Of a stretch of 64,000 nt of DNA, positions 56,361 through 64,000 are shown in pieces. The translations under genes and the position numbers were made by a program. Positions within the stretch are counted from its first letter, which is position 1. Each line of letters begins with the position of its first letter. A model generated the notes under the pieces. It was not told where the DNA came from. It searched no databases and saw only the letters and a list, made by a program, of their open reading frames with translations. The stretch comes from Glutamicibacter sp. MNS18 (GTDB lineage Bacteria; Actinomycetota; Actinomycetes; Actinomycetales; Micrococcaceae). The stretch spans positions 124,001-188,000 of the forward strand of contig NZ_JAPCHW010000004.1 in the NCBI RefSeq assembly GCF_026107515.2, given 5' to 3'.

Positions 56361-56363
56361 GCT
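56335..56363 (+). promoter_or_regulatory. Promoter of the glycosyltransferase gene giving a leaderless message
   Basis: TTGTCC (56335-56340), a 17-base spacer and TAGGCT (56358-56363) stand seven bases before the ATG at 56371. Confidence 0.65.
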
Positions 56364-56370
56364 CGCCGAT

Positions 56371-57435
56371 ATGGCCAGCTTCCTCTTCCTCACGTGGAAT
56401 GGCGGCGGTGCGACCGTGCCGGTTACTGCAATCGCCGGGGAGCTGCTGCGTCGTGGCCACCACGTCCGGGTTCTGGGGCACAGCGTCCAGGAACCACAAT
56501 TCGCCGAGGCCGGTATTCCCTTTGCCGCCTACCCGCGGGCCGGTGGGTTCGAGGTGAAAGCCACGCCCCTGAACCTGCTGACCCTTACCCTGGATCGCCG
56601 GGCGGCGCGGGATGTCGATGACGAGCTCAGTGAGCGCCCGGTCGACCTCGTTGTCGGTGATGTGCTGCTGCTCTCGACGCTGAAAACGCTCTACCGCCGC
56701 GGTCAGCGGTACGCCTTGCTTGAATCGACGACAGACACCCTCATGCGCGTCAGGCTCCGACGGTTCGGAAGGGTGCTTTGGTTCCTTGGCCTGCCCGTAC
56801 GGAAGATCCTCGACGGCGCCGACACCGTGGTTGTCGCGTCAGTGGCGGAACTCGACCCGAAAGCCGAAGCCGACGCCGAACACGTCGGGCCGATGGTGGC
56901 GGCGGTTGAAGCCCGGTCGGTTCGGCCGACGCTGCTTATGAGTCTGAGCACCTTTCCATTCCCGCGCCTCAAGGATTCCTGGCAGCGCCTCCTGAACGCC
57001 GTGGATGGTGTCTCCGCCAGGGTAATAGCCACGACTGGCCCCTCCCTTGATCCTGCCGAGCTTGATGCGCCGCCGAATGTGGAACTACATGGCTGGGCGG
57101 ATCATGCCGAGCTGATGGTTCAAGCCACGGCGGTGGTCACCCATGGTGGGCACGGAACGACGATCGCCGCCCTCGCCCATGGGGTTCCGGTGCTGGTTCT
57201 CCCGCTTGATACCGGTTCCGACCAGCCGGGGATCGGCCGCATCGTCGCGCAAGCGGGTGTCGGCATCGCGCTGCCGCCCGGCGCGTCCGCCGAACGGCTG
57301 CAGGCTGCTGTCGAACGCCTGCTGCACGATGAAGGGCTACGGCAACGGGCGCGCGAACTCGGTGAGCGTATCCGCAGCTACGGAGGTCGCCGGACCGGTG
57401 CCGAGCTGCTGATCCGGGCCGCCGAGCACAACTGA
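56371..57435 (+). CDS. GT1-type glycosyltransferase (UGT/MGT-like)
   Basis: A 354-residue GT-B fold enzyme of the macrolide/UDP-glucuronosyl transferase type. The N-terminal FLFLTWNGGGATVPVTAIAGEL binds the acceptor side; the donor-binding part has ELHGWADHAELMVQA, VTHGGHGTTIAALAHGVPVL and LPLDTGSDQPGIGRI. It transfers a sugar to a small hydrophobic or drug-like acceptor, possibly for detoxification. No biosynthetic cluster surrounds it. The ATG is fixed by the leaderless promoter. Confidence 0.85.
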   Translation: MASFLFLTWNGGGATVPVTAIAGELLRRGHHVRVLGHSVQEPQFAEAGIPFAAYPRAGGFEVKATPLNLLTLTLDRRAARDVDDELSERPVDLVVGDVLLLSTLKTLYRRGQRYALLESTTDTLMRVRLRRFGRVLWFLGLPVRKILDGADTVVVASVAELDPKAEADAEHVGPMVAAVEARSVRPTLLMSLSTFPFPRLKDSWQRLLNAVDGVSARVIATTGPSLDPAELDAPPNVELHGWADHAELMVQATAVVTHGGHGTTIAALAHGVPVLVLPLDTGSDQPGIGRIVAQAGVGIALPPGASAERLQAAVERLLHDEGLRQRARELGERIRSYGGRRTGAELLIRAAEHN

Positions 57436-57608
57436 CATGCTCCACGCGAGGTGGGCTGGAGGACCAGGGCCGCGGCTCCGCGGTACACGGATGATTGAAT
57501 TTGTAGCGGCACACCGGCGACTGCTCCCGGAACCGCCAATCCTGTGTTTCGCAGGCCTGCACTCGGAGGGGCCCTGGGCTCCGGAAGCGGGTACGAGGTG
57601 AAAATGAA

Positions 57609-57644
57609 CCTGGGATGGGGCTGTGCGCGAAGCTCCATCCCAGG
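57609..57644 (-). terminator. Hairpin terminator of the DUF885 gene
   Basis: A 14-bp stem with one wobble pair (arms 57609-57622 and 57631-57644), 18 bases past the minus-strand stop. Confidence 0.75.
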
Positions 57645-57661
57645 TGCACGGGTGGTGGGGA

Positions 57662-59329
57662 TCAGCCCAGCAGCGCACGCTTGAGCGTATCGAGCCCCAC
57701 CGAGCCGATCTTCAACGCCCGGGTGTGGAAGGCCTTCACGTCGAATTCCGAACCCTCGCGCGCGGCCAGCTCGTCGCGGATCTGTTCCCAGAGCCGCTGG
57801 CCGACCTTGTAGCTCGGCGCCTGTCCCGGCCAGCCAAGGTACCGCGTGAATTCGAATTCCAACTGGCCTGGCGAGTCGTCGAAGTTGGCCTTGAGGAACT
57901 CGAAACCCTTCTCGCTGGTCCAGGTCCCCTCACCCCAGGCCTCGGGAACCTCCAGTTCCAGGTGCACTCCGATGTCGAAGACCACCCGGGCCGCGCGCAT
58001 CCGCTGCGCCCCGAGCATACCCATGTAGTCACCCGGATCGTCGAGATAGCCCAGCTGCTGCATCAGCCGCTCGGCGTACAGCGCCCAGCCTTCGCCGTGT
58101 CCGGAGACCCAGCACAGGTTGCGACGCCATTGGTTCAGGGTGTCGGCCTGCAGCTGCGCGGTGCCGATCTGCAGGTGGTGCCCCGGCACGCCCTCATGGT
58201 AGACGGTGGTCAGCTCCGACCAGGTGGAGAATTCCTCCTCGCCTGGCGGGATCGACCACCACATGCGACCGGGGCGTGCGAAGTCCTCGGAAGGGCCGGT
58301 GTAGTAGATGCCTCCGTCCTGGGTCGGGGCGATCATGCATTCGATCCGGTTCATCGGCGCGGGGATCTCGAAGTGGACTCCGGCCAGTTCGTTCATCGCC
58401 GCGTCGGCCTTGTCCTGCATCCATTCGCGCAACGCGTCGGTGCCGTGCAACTTGCGTGCCGGGTCGGAGTTCAGGATCTGCTTGGCCTGTTCGATGCTGG
58501 CCCCGGGGCTGATCAACTCGGCCACCCGTTGCTGTTCGGCGATGATGCGGTCCAGCTCGGCCACGCCCCAGGCGTAGGTCTCATCCAGGTCCACCTCGGC
58601 ACCCAGGAAGTTGCGTGAGGCCAGGGCGTAGAATTCGCGTCCGACCGCATCCTTGGCCGGTGCCTGCGGCAGCAGCTCCTCACGCAGCACGCCGGCCAGC
58701 TTGCGGTAGGCACCCTTGGCGGCGGCGGCCCCGTCGAAGAGCGTGGTTGCCAAATCGGGGGCAATTTTCTCACCCGCCGCGGCCAGCTCGTTGAAGAATC
58801 CGCCGTCCTTGGCATAGCCGGTGACCTGTTCGATCACGGTTTCCACCTGGCGGCGTGCGGCGACGAGCCCCTTGCTGGCCGAGTCGCGCAGTGAGGCGAT
58901 ATACCCGTCCAGGGCCGCCGGCACATTGGCCAGACGTGCGGCGATATGCCCGAAGTCCTCGGGGGTGTCCTGCGGCATCAGGTCGAAGATCGCCCGGATC
59001 TCCTGGGCGGGACTGGCGATGTTGTTCAGCTCGGTGCGGCCGGTGGCGATGACTTCCAGATCCAATCCCAGGCGTTCGCGCATGGCATCCAGGGTGACCG
59101 CATCCACCTCATCCGCCGGGTCCAGCTTCGCCAACTTATCCAGTGTCTCGCGGGTGGCTGCGGCGTAGGCCGCGGTACCGGCCGGGGAGTAGTCCCCGTA
59201 GCGGCTTTCGTACCCGGCTAGCCCCATTTCGGTGCCGATTTCCGGGAAGAGCTCCAGCACCTTCTCGAAGTACTCGTTGGCGGCGGCATCGATGGCGGAT
59301 GCGGTACGAGGGGATGTGTTGCTAGTCAT
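57662..59329 (-). CDS. DUF885 family metallopeptidase
   Basis: A 555-residue zinc carboxypeptidase-like protein. The zinc motif is VYHEGVPGHHLQIG, with the downstream ligand region SGHGEGWALYAERLMQQLGYL. Earlier hallmarks are the middle segment MIAPTQDGGIYYTGPS and the N-terminal NEYFEKVLELFPEIGTEMG. There is no signal peptide, so it likely acts inside the cell on peptides. The ATG is six bases after TAGGCT (minus strand, 59336-59341), a leaderless arrangement. Confidence 0.9.
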   Translation of the reverse strand: MTSNTSPRTASAIDAAANEYFEKVLELFPEIGTEMGLAGYESRYGDYSPAGTAAYAAATRETLDKLAKLDPADEVDAVTLDAMRERLGLDLEVIATGRTELNNIASPAQEIRAIFDLMPQDTPEDFGHIAARLANVPAALDGYIASLRDSASKGLVAARRQVETVIEQVTGYAKDGGFFNELAAAGEKIAPDLATTLFDGAAAAKGAYRKLAGVLREELLPQAPAKDAVGREFYALASRNFLGAEVDLDETYAWGVAELDRIIAEQQRVAELISPGASIEQAKQILNSDPARKLHGTDALREWMQDKADAAMNELAGVHFEIPAPMNRIECMIAPTQDGGIYYTGPSEDFARPGRMWWSIPPGEEEFSTWSELTTVYHEGVPGHHLQIGTAQLQADTLNQWRRNLCWVSGHGEGWALYAERLMQQLGYLDDPGDYMGMLGAQRMRAARVVFDIGVHLELEVPEAWGEGTWTSEKGFEFLKANFDDSPGQLEFEFTRYLGWPGQAPSYKVGQRLWEQIRDELAAREGSEFDVKAFHTRALKIGSVGLDTLKRALLG

Positions 59330-59454
59330 GCCCCAAGCCTAGTTGATGTGAAATAAATATTGAATAGTTTTCGGTCAATTTATCCAACCAACCGGTGCCG
59401 CAACGCTCCGAGTCTGGACGCTGGGGAGGCGCGGGCCTGCCGCATAAAGTCCGG

Positions 59455-59916
59455 TTAACCCTTGATCAGGATGTTCGGATGGATCTGCTCCCAACCGTCC
59501 GCGACCAGATAGCGGACATCGGCATTATCGGCCACCAATGTGTAGGAGTCCGCGGCACCTACCAGCGGTATACCGGTGCCGTGCATGATCTCGTCGCTGA
59601 ATCCCAGCCCGCCACAGGCACCGATGAACTGCTCGGGATCGGTCTGGGCTACCGCATAGAGACAGGCCGACTGGGATTCCTGCGCCGATGCAAGATAGTA
59701 CGCGATTCCGTCATGGGTCACCGCCAAACGGGTGCTTCCCGGATCCAATTCCATATACTCGGGAGTCGGGACGGACTGGGGCAACCGGTCTTCGGAAGTC
59801 TGCTCGCGCTCGAGCAAGTCGATCCTGGAGCTGGTACCGGCGCTGGTGCTGCAGGAGGACAGGGTCAATATCGCGGTTGCAACCAGTGCGAGAACTGCCA
59901 AGGCTATGCGATGTAT
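59455..59916 (-). CDS. Putative lipoprotein, first of three tandem paralogues, with an ATA at the expected start
   Basis: A secreted lipoprotein whose signal peptide ends in a lipobox (LTLSSC), followed by RIDLLEREQTSEDRLP and ending in DGWEQIHPNILIKG. It closely resembles the next two genes. Its upstream region aligns base for base with that of the second copy, including AACCGGAGG, but where the second copy has GTG this one has ATA (59914-59916). Translation may begin at this ATA, eight bases from the ribosome site, or at TTG 59901, which leaves an N-terminus without basic residues. Function is unknown. Confidence 0.65.
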   Translation of the reverse strand: MHRIALAVLALVATAILTLSSCSTSAGTSSRIDLLEREQTSEDRLPQSVPTPEYMELDPGSTRLAVTHDGIAYYLASAQESQSACLYAVAQTDPEQFIGACGGLGFSDEIMHGTGIPLVGAADSYTLVADNADVRYLVADGWEQIHPNILIKG

Positions 59917-60006
59917 GAGGGGAACCTCCGGTTCACTCTTGTGCCGAGCGTACCCCGAGATATCCGGTAAATCACCTCTCAGCCGGCAAATCCCTGGCTC
60001 CGGGGT

Positions 60007-60474
60007 TTAGTGCTTCCTCCGGTCCCTGACCAGGATATTCGGATGGATCTGCTCCCATCCGTCGTTGATCAGCTGCTGGTTGTCCGAATCATCGGTCACC
60101 ATCGTGAATGCTCCCGTGGAGCCGACCGGAGGCGTACCGGTGATGGTCACTATTTCCCCTCGTTGCCCAAGCCCGCCGCATCCGCCGACGAACTGATCGG
60201 GATCCCGCTCGGCCACCGCATAGATGCAGCCCAGTTGTGAATTGCGGTCCTTGGCGAGGTAGTACTCGATCCCGTCGTGGGTGATCGCCAGGCGCGCGCT
60301 GGCAGGATCCAGCTCCGTCTCCTGATCTTCCGGAACGGGGATGGAATCCGGCAGCCTGTCCTCGGCGACCTGTTCGCGTTCGAACAGGTCGATCGCGGTA
60401 TAACTGCCGCAGGCACCAAGGGCCAGCAGCGTGGCCGCACCCAGCGCGGGGACCACCATGAATTTGCGACGCAC
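60007..60474 (-). CDS. Putative lipoprotein, second tandem paralogue
   Basis: A 155-residue protein with a basic start (RRKFM), a hydrophobic segment and a lipobox (LALGAC), then IDLFEREQVAEDRLPDSI, a conserved LAITHDGIEYYLAKD and the shared C-terminus DGWEQIHPNIL. Cysteines in LGCIYAV and GGCGGLG may form a disulfide. GTG 60474 is eight bases after GGAGG. It belongs to a triplet on the same strand, each with its own GGAGG site. No family was recognised. Confidence 0.72.
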   Translation of the reverse strand: MRRKFMVVPALGAATLLALGACGSYTAIDLFEREQVAEDRLPDSIPVPEDQETELDPASARLAITHDGIEYYLAKDRNSQLGCIYAVAERDPDQFVGGCGGLGQRGEIVTITGTPPVGSTGAFTMVTDDSDNQQLINDGWEQIHPNILVRDRRKH

Positions 60475-60619
60475 GATGACAACCTCCGGTTCACTCTTGC
60501 CCCGAGCGTACCCGCACGCGAGCGGAAAATCACTTGTCAGCCAAGATATTCCTGCATCTCCTAGGCGCCCGATTCGCAGCTGCGGGTGCCCCGGCCCCGG
60601 TAGCGGCGCAGGTCGCGGG

Positions 60620-61075
60620 CTAGCCCATCATCCGGTCGCTGATCAGGATATTCGGGTGGATCTGGACCCATCCCGGTTCCTCCAGGTCCGTGGGGTCGGT
60701 ACCGTCTGGCACCAGCGCGAAGGATCGCACGTTACCGTAGCCGGGAGTGAACGAGGCCTTGGCCACCGTGACGTCGGAGCCGAACCGGCCGCAGGTGCCC
60801 AGGAACCGATCGGGCCCATCCTGGGGCACGGCGTAAACACACCCCAGCAGCGGATCGGTGGATCTGGCAATGAAGTACTGGACCCGCTCGTGGGCGACCG
60901 CCAGCCGCACGCTGCCCGGATCGAGGTCACCGAGGTCGTCGATGCTCTCCGGAAGCCGGTCTGCGGCCACCTGCTCGCGCTCGAACAAGCCAATGTCGGT
61001 GCCGCTGCTGCAACCGGACAGGGCCAGCAACGAGGCCAGGCCCACGGCCGGGACAAGCGGGAATCTGAAACGCAT
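60620..61075 (-). CDS. Putative lipoprotein, third tandem paralogue
   Basis: A 151-residue protein with signal MRFRFPLVPAVGLASLLALS and lipobox LSGC, then IGLFEREQVAADRLPESI, LAVAHERVQYFIAR, LGCVYAV and WVQIHPNIL. It is the most diverged of the three copies. The ATG at 61075 with GGAGG upstream is preferred over the longer frame. It lies just downstream of the methyltransferase gene on the same strand and may be read with it. Confidence 0.72.
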   Translation of the reverse strand: MRFRFPLVPAVGLASLLALSGCSSGTDIGLFEREQVAADRLPESIDDLGDLDPGSVRLAVAHERVQYFIARSTDPLLGCVYAVPQDGPDRFLGTCGRFGSDVTVAKASFTPGYGNVRSFALVPDGTDPTDLEEPGWVQIHPNILISDRMMG

Positions 61076-61142
61076 GGTGATGACCTCCTGCTTGACCCTA
61101 CCACCGAACGGGACCGGCAGGATCTGGGAAAGCACCTGTCAG

Positions 61143-61910
61143 CTAGGGGTTCGGGATCCCGTCGAGATGCCCGACACGCAGGTGCAGGGGCATCAGCACC
61201 GAGCGGACCCGCTGCGGGTCCTCCCATAGCTGGCCGAGCTCGCTCGCGAAACCCTCCAGCAGGTGGCCCTGCCCCGCGGCGGCCGCGGCGCGCACCGCCG
61301 ACCAGGTCGAGAGATACCCGAGGAACTGTGGCAGGTCCAGCTGGAGTTCGATATCCACCGGTTCCATCTCCACCTCGTCAAAGGGGAAATGCAGGCTCCG
61401 GTAGGCCTGCTGGACGTGGCGGATTTCCGCAGGCCAGTAGCCGCCGACCTCATCACGGGCAAAACGCAGGAACCGCGGATTCAGTCCGGACGGCAGGATC
61501 GGCTCGCCATAGGTGAGCAACGCGATGATTGCCCCCGGGACCGCTATCCGCCGGGCCTCGGTGTAGAACCGTGGCAGGTCGAACCAATGCGCCGCCTGGG
61601 CCACCGTCACCAGGTCGGCACAGGCATCGGAAACCGGCAAGTCCTCGGCCGGTGCGACAAGGTATCGCGCCCGCTCATGGGCCACCGCATGGGCGATCTG
61701 GTCCCGGCTCGGATCGACGCCGATGACCTCGTCGAAATGTTCGGCCAACATGGTGGTCAGCTGCCCGTTGCCGCACCCCACGTCCACCGCAACGGAGCGA
61801 CCCGGGGCCAATGAGACCAGCTGGCCAACCAGGCGTTCGGGGTACCGCGGGCGGTACCTGGCATAGTCGTCGCCACCGGAGCGGAACCAATTGGGGGTGG
61901 GGTCACTCAT
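61143..61910 (-). CDS. Class I SAM-dependent methyltransferase
   Basis: A 255-residue methyltransferase of the UbiE/SmtA-like type. Motif I is VDVGCGNGQLTTMLAE, followed by VIGVDPSRDQ, motif II VAPAEDLPVSDACADLVTVAQ, and HWFDLPRFYTEARRI. The substrate is not evident. The ATG at 61910 follows a GAGGAG and matches the family start; the in-frame codons before it lack a good site. Confidence 0.82.
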   Translation of the reverse strand: MSDPTPNWFRSGGDDYARYRPRYPERLVGQLVSLAPGRSVAVDVGCGNGQLTTMLAEHFDEVIGVDPSRDQIAHAVAHERARYLVAPAEDLPVSDACADLVTVAQAAHWFDLPRFYTEARRIAVPGAIIALLTYGEPILPSGLNPRFLRFARDEVGGYWPAEIRHVQQAYRSLHFPFDEVEMEPVDIELQLDLPQFLGYLSTWSAVRAAAAAGQGHLLEGFASELGQLWEDPQRVRSVLMPLHLRVGHLDGIPNP

Positions 61911-61974
61911 ATCTCCTCGTTCCATGTGTGGTGGCGACCGCCGGTGTGCCACCGGCGGGTCCGAAGGCCAATGG

Positions 61975-63105
61975 CTAGATCTGCAGGATCCCGTCCCGTG
62001 CCTGGTCGGGATCGGGAAGCGAACAGGTGTCCAGGTCCTCCATCAGATGGATATCGGCGTAGGGATTGAAACGGATCCTGCCGGCGGTGTCGAACACCTG
62101 GATGGTCCGGCGCATCCGGCCACGCAGGTAATGGGGATGCGTGAAGGTGATCTCGATCCGGCTCAGCGGCCAGTCTCCGGTCACCTGCACGGCGGCGTGC
62201 CCCAGGCCCCGGGCCAGGGGCTGCGGGCCGTCGGTTCCGCCGTGCCAGTAGGCCTCGAGATGGGCGAACTGGCCGGCCATGGCGGCGATCGCCTGCTCGC
62301 GCTGCTCATTGGTCAGGGCGACCAGGTCCCACCCGGTGCCCGGCACCCCGGTCAGGTCGATCCGTTCGGGGTCCCGCTCCGATGCGTCCGGGTACTGCTC
62401 CTCGAGGGCCTCGAACTCATCGGCGCCCACGGCCTGCCCCCATCCTTCGGGGACCAGATCGCGGAAACGCAGCCGGCCGCCCGGCGTGTGCACCGGTGGC
62501 AGCAGCACCTTCGTGCACCGGTACTCGTAGCCGGCGCCGCCCGCACCATCGGGGTGGGTGATCGGGGGAGAGGGGTTCAGCCACAGTTCGGTGCCCTGGC
62601 CGGTCTGCCGCACCAGATCCACATGCCGGTCGAACTCGATGCGCAGCGGCGGGTGCCCCGGTTGGTGCCGTTGCAGGGTCTCTGGGTGTGCATGGGATTC
62701 GGGCAGCGGGCCACCGGTGTAGTTGTCGTCGGTGGGCTGGTGCAGGGAAGTGCCGGTCCACAGGCCCTGGGCATCGACCCCGAGGAACGTGACGTGTTCG
62801 GCGTGGATGTAACCGGTGCTGCCGTCGATGCCGATGCGCACGGCGGCCAGTTGCGGCGGGCTGCCCAGCGCCGGGTATCGTTCATCCCCGCCCTCGTCGT
62901 GGGAGGTGTAGCACACCCATAAGGCGTCTGCCGCAGGGTGGATGCGTACCTCGGGGCTGTGGATCCCGGTGGGCAGATCGGGCCAGGTGATGAACCGGTC
63001 CGAAACCCCGGGACGGCGCACCATGGCCACCGGGCGTTCGGCATCGACGAAGAACGTTGTCAGGCCGATGGCCACACGTGGCAGCGGTTTCATCAGGTCG
63101 CTCAT
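61975..63105 (-). CDS. Hypothetical protein of 376 residues
   Basis: A soluble protein starting MSDLMKPLPRVAIGLTTFFVD, with a predicted beta-rich N-terminal half (VRIHPAADALWVCYTSHDEGG) and a charged middle (EALEEQYPDASERDPER). No family was recognised and no catalytic motif stands out. Codon use and composition match the neighbours, so the gene looks real. The ATG is six bases after TAGGCT (minus strand, 63112-63117), so the message is probably leaderless. The methyltransferase gene starts 64 bases downstream. Confidence 0.65.
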   Translation of the reverse strand: MSDLMKPLPRVAIGLTTFFVDAERPVAMVRRPGVSDRFITWPDLPTGIHSPEVRIHPAADALWVCYTSHDEGGDERYPALGSPPQLAAVRIGIDGSTGYIHAEHVTFLGVDAQGLWTGTSLHQPTDDNYTGGPLPESHAHPETLQRHQPGHPPLRIEFDRHVDLVRQTGQGTELWLNPSPPITHPDGAGGAGYEYRCTKVLLPPVHTPGGRLRFRDLVPEGWGQAVGADEFEALEEQYPDASERDPERIDLTGVPGTGWDLVALTNEQREQAIAAMAGQFAHLEAYWHGGTDGPQPLARGLGHAAVQVTGDWPLSRIEITFTHPHYLRGRMRRTIQVFDTAGRIRFNPYADIHLMEDLDTCSLPDPDQARDGILQI

Positions 63106-63197
63106 GTGCCGAGCCTAGCAACCGGGCCCGGGTTCCGCCTTCGCCAGACGGATTAAGCCGACGTCGGCACAATTCAGATTCCGGGCGGTCCTCCCCT

Positions 63198-63241
63198 CAG
63201 GAAAACACCGCACCCCGGGAACGGGGTGCGGTGTTTTCCTG
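63198..63241 (-). terminator. Perfect 20-bp hairpin terminator after the accB-accE genes
   Basis: Arms 63198-63217 and 63222-63241 pair exactly over 20 bases around a GGAA loop, 11 bases past the accE stop on the minus strand; inside the arm is TTTT. Confidence 0.9.
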
Positions 63242-63252
63242 ATGCGTGGGGA

Positions 63253-63471
63253 CTAGCGTCGTCCGATGATCCACGGCAGGCGCGGGGCACTGAGCGCCCG
63301 GCGCTTGCGGATGCGTTCGACCCGCTGTACCGGGACCGCCGAACCGGTGTCGGCGGACCGGGTGCCGGCCATGGAAGTGAGCAGGGCGGTGACCGCCGCC
63401 AGCTCCTCGGGCGTGGGGTTGCCACGGGTGACGGTCAGCGTCACCGCGGGGTTCTGCTGTTCGTTATCCAA
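63253..63471 (-). CDS. accE: Acyl-CoA carboxylase epsilon subunit
   Basis: A 72-residue accessory subunit that binds the carboxyltransferase subunit in actinobacterial acyl-CoA carboxylases. The typical core AVTLTVTRGNPTPEELAAV is followed by a basic tail ending WIIGRR. The start is TTG 63471, six bases after GAGGAG; a longer frame from 63525 has an unlikely N-terminus. It follows accB by 76 bases and ends in a strong hairpin. Confidence 0.88.
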   Translation of the reverse strand: MDNEQQNPAVTLTVTRGNPTPEELAAVTALLTSMAGTRSADTGSAVPVQRVERIRKRRALSAPRLPWIIGRR

Positions 63472-63547
63472 ACTCTGCTCCTCGTGAAGATGGCCGGCGA
63501 TTCTGTACACCCGGGCGCCGCACATGGTGGCCCCGGGTGATGGTGTC

Positions 63548-64000
63548 CTACAGCGGGATGTTGCCGTGCTTCTTCGGAGGCAGGGTGGCGTGCTTCTGGC
63601 GCAGTGCGCGCAGCCCGCGCACCACCTGCAACCGGGTGTCGCTCGGGGCGATCACCGCGTCGATATAGCCCAGTTCCGCCGCCTGGTACGGGTTGAGCAG
63701 TTCGGCCTCGTAGCCGTCGATGATTTCCTTGCGGCGCTCCTCCACATCCCCGCCGTTGGCTTCCACCGCGGCCAGATCGCGGCGGTAGAGGATGTTGACC
63801 GCGCCCTGGGCACCCATGACGCCGATCTGTGCGGTGGGCCAGGCCAGATTCAGGTCCGCGCCCAGCTTCTTGGAGCCCATCACGATGTATGCGCCGCCGT
63901 AGGCCTTGCGGGTGATCACGGTCAGCTTCGGCACGGTGGCCTCGGCGTAGGCGTAGAGCAGCTTGGCACCGCGGCGGATGATGCCCTGGAACTCCTGGTC
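63548..64000 (-). CDS. accB: Acyl-CoA carboxylase beta (carboxyltransferase) subunit, C-terminal part
   Basis: The frame enters from the right edge and covers about the last 150 residues of the carboxyltransferase subunit (PccB/AccD5 type), which moves CO2 from biotin to acetyl- or propionyl-CoA. Visible motifs are [29 protein letters not shown], split here by the edge of the domain, then [18 protein letters not shown] and [13 protein letters not shown]. It works with the epsilon subunit directly downstream and the biotin subunit at 41-43 kb. Confidence 0.93.
   Translation of the reverse strand, partial: DQEFQGIIRRGAKLLYAYAEATVPKLTVITRKAYGGAYIVMGSKKLGADLNLAWPTAQIGVMGAQGAVNILYRRDLAAVEANGGDVEERRKEIIDGYEAELLNPYQAAELGYIDAVIAPSDTRLQVVRGLRALRQKHATLPPKKHGNIPL

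Overview
The window is high-GC actinobacterial chromosome. Gene content and order fit a member of the Micrococcaceae (Arthrobacter, Paeniglutamicibacter or Glutamicibacter type): rsmI, tatD, an rpfB-like resuscitation factor, ksgA, ispE, an ABC-F gene, tRNA-Gln, glmU, prs, rplY, pth and mfd on the left, and acyl-CoA carboxylase genes with maf on the right. No database search could be run, so the genus is an inference. No rRNA, CRISPR array, insertion sequence, phage or conjugation module was seen.

Layout. Positions 1-8.8 kb hold the start of a divergent gene, rsmI, a succinate-semialdehyde-type dehydrogenase, a moxR-DUF58-transglutaminase operon on the minus strand, and tatD. Positions 9-12.2 kb hold rpfB, ksgA and ispE. 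Positions 12.3-19 kb hold small membrane proteins, an FAD oxidoreductase, a PatB/MalY-like lyase, a PIG-L deacetylase, a small membrane-protein gene broken by an in-frame TAG, and an ABC-F protein. Positions 19-31.3 kb are a housekeeping block: tRNA-Gln, glmU-prs, rplY-pth, sufS-sufU, nhaA, a DUF2505 protein and mfd. mfd is preceded by a 37-codon open frame that overlaps its start codon. Positions 31.4-36.5 kb hold deoC, a phosphohexomutase/phosphopentomutase and a purine nucleoside phosphorylase, which together form a nucleoside-salvage set, followed by lpdA. Positions 36.5-41.1 kb are looser accessory DNA with an MHS-type transporter, a frameshifted AHSA1-type gene and two gene-poor gaps. 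Positions 41.2-64 kb run from the biotin-carboxylase/BCCP subunit to the carboxyltransferase and epsilon subunits. Between them lie a PaaX-controlled transporter/hydrolase pair, a tetR-MMPL-maf operon, a dicarboxylate symporter, a glycosyltransferase, a DUF885 metallopeptidase and three tandem lipoprotein paralogues.

How the genes work together. The acyl-CoA carboxylase subunits at both ends of the right half form one biotin enzyme for malonyl- or methylmalonyl-CoA. GlmU supplies UDP-GlcNAc and the Rpf protein remodels the peptidoglycan made from it. Prs supplies PRPP, while the phosphorylase, mutase and DeoC recover pentose from nucleosides. SufS/SufU, Pth, L25, RsmI and KsgA serve Fe-S assembly and translation. 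Mfd couples repair to transcription.

Many genes have a TAnnnT -10 element 6-7 bases before an ATG or GTG, the pattern of leaderless transcripts, so several start codons were set by that rule. Perfect or near-perfect long hairpins (12-22 bp, usually without a T tract) mark most operon ends.
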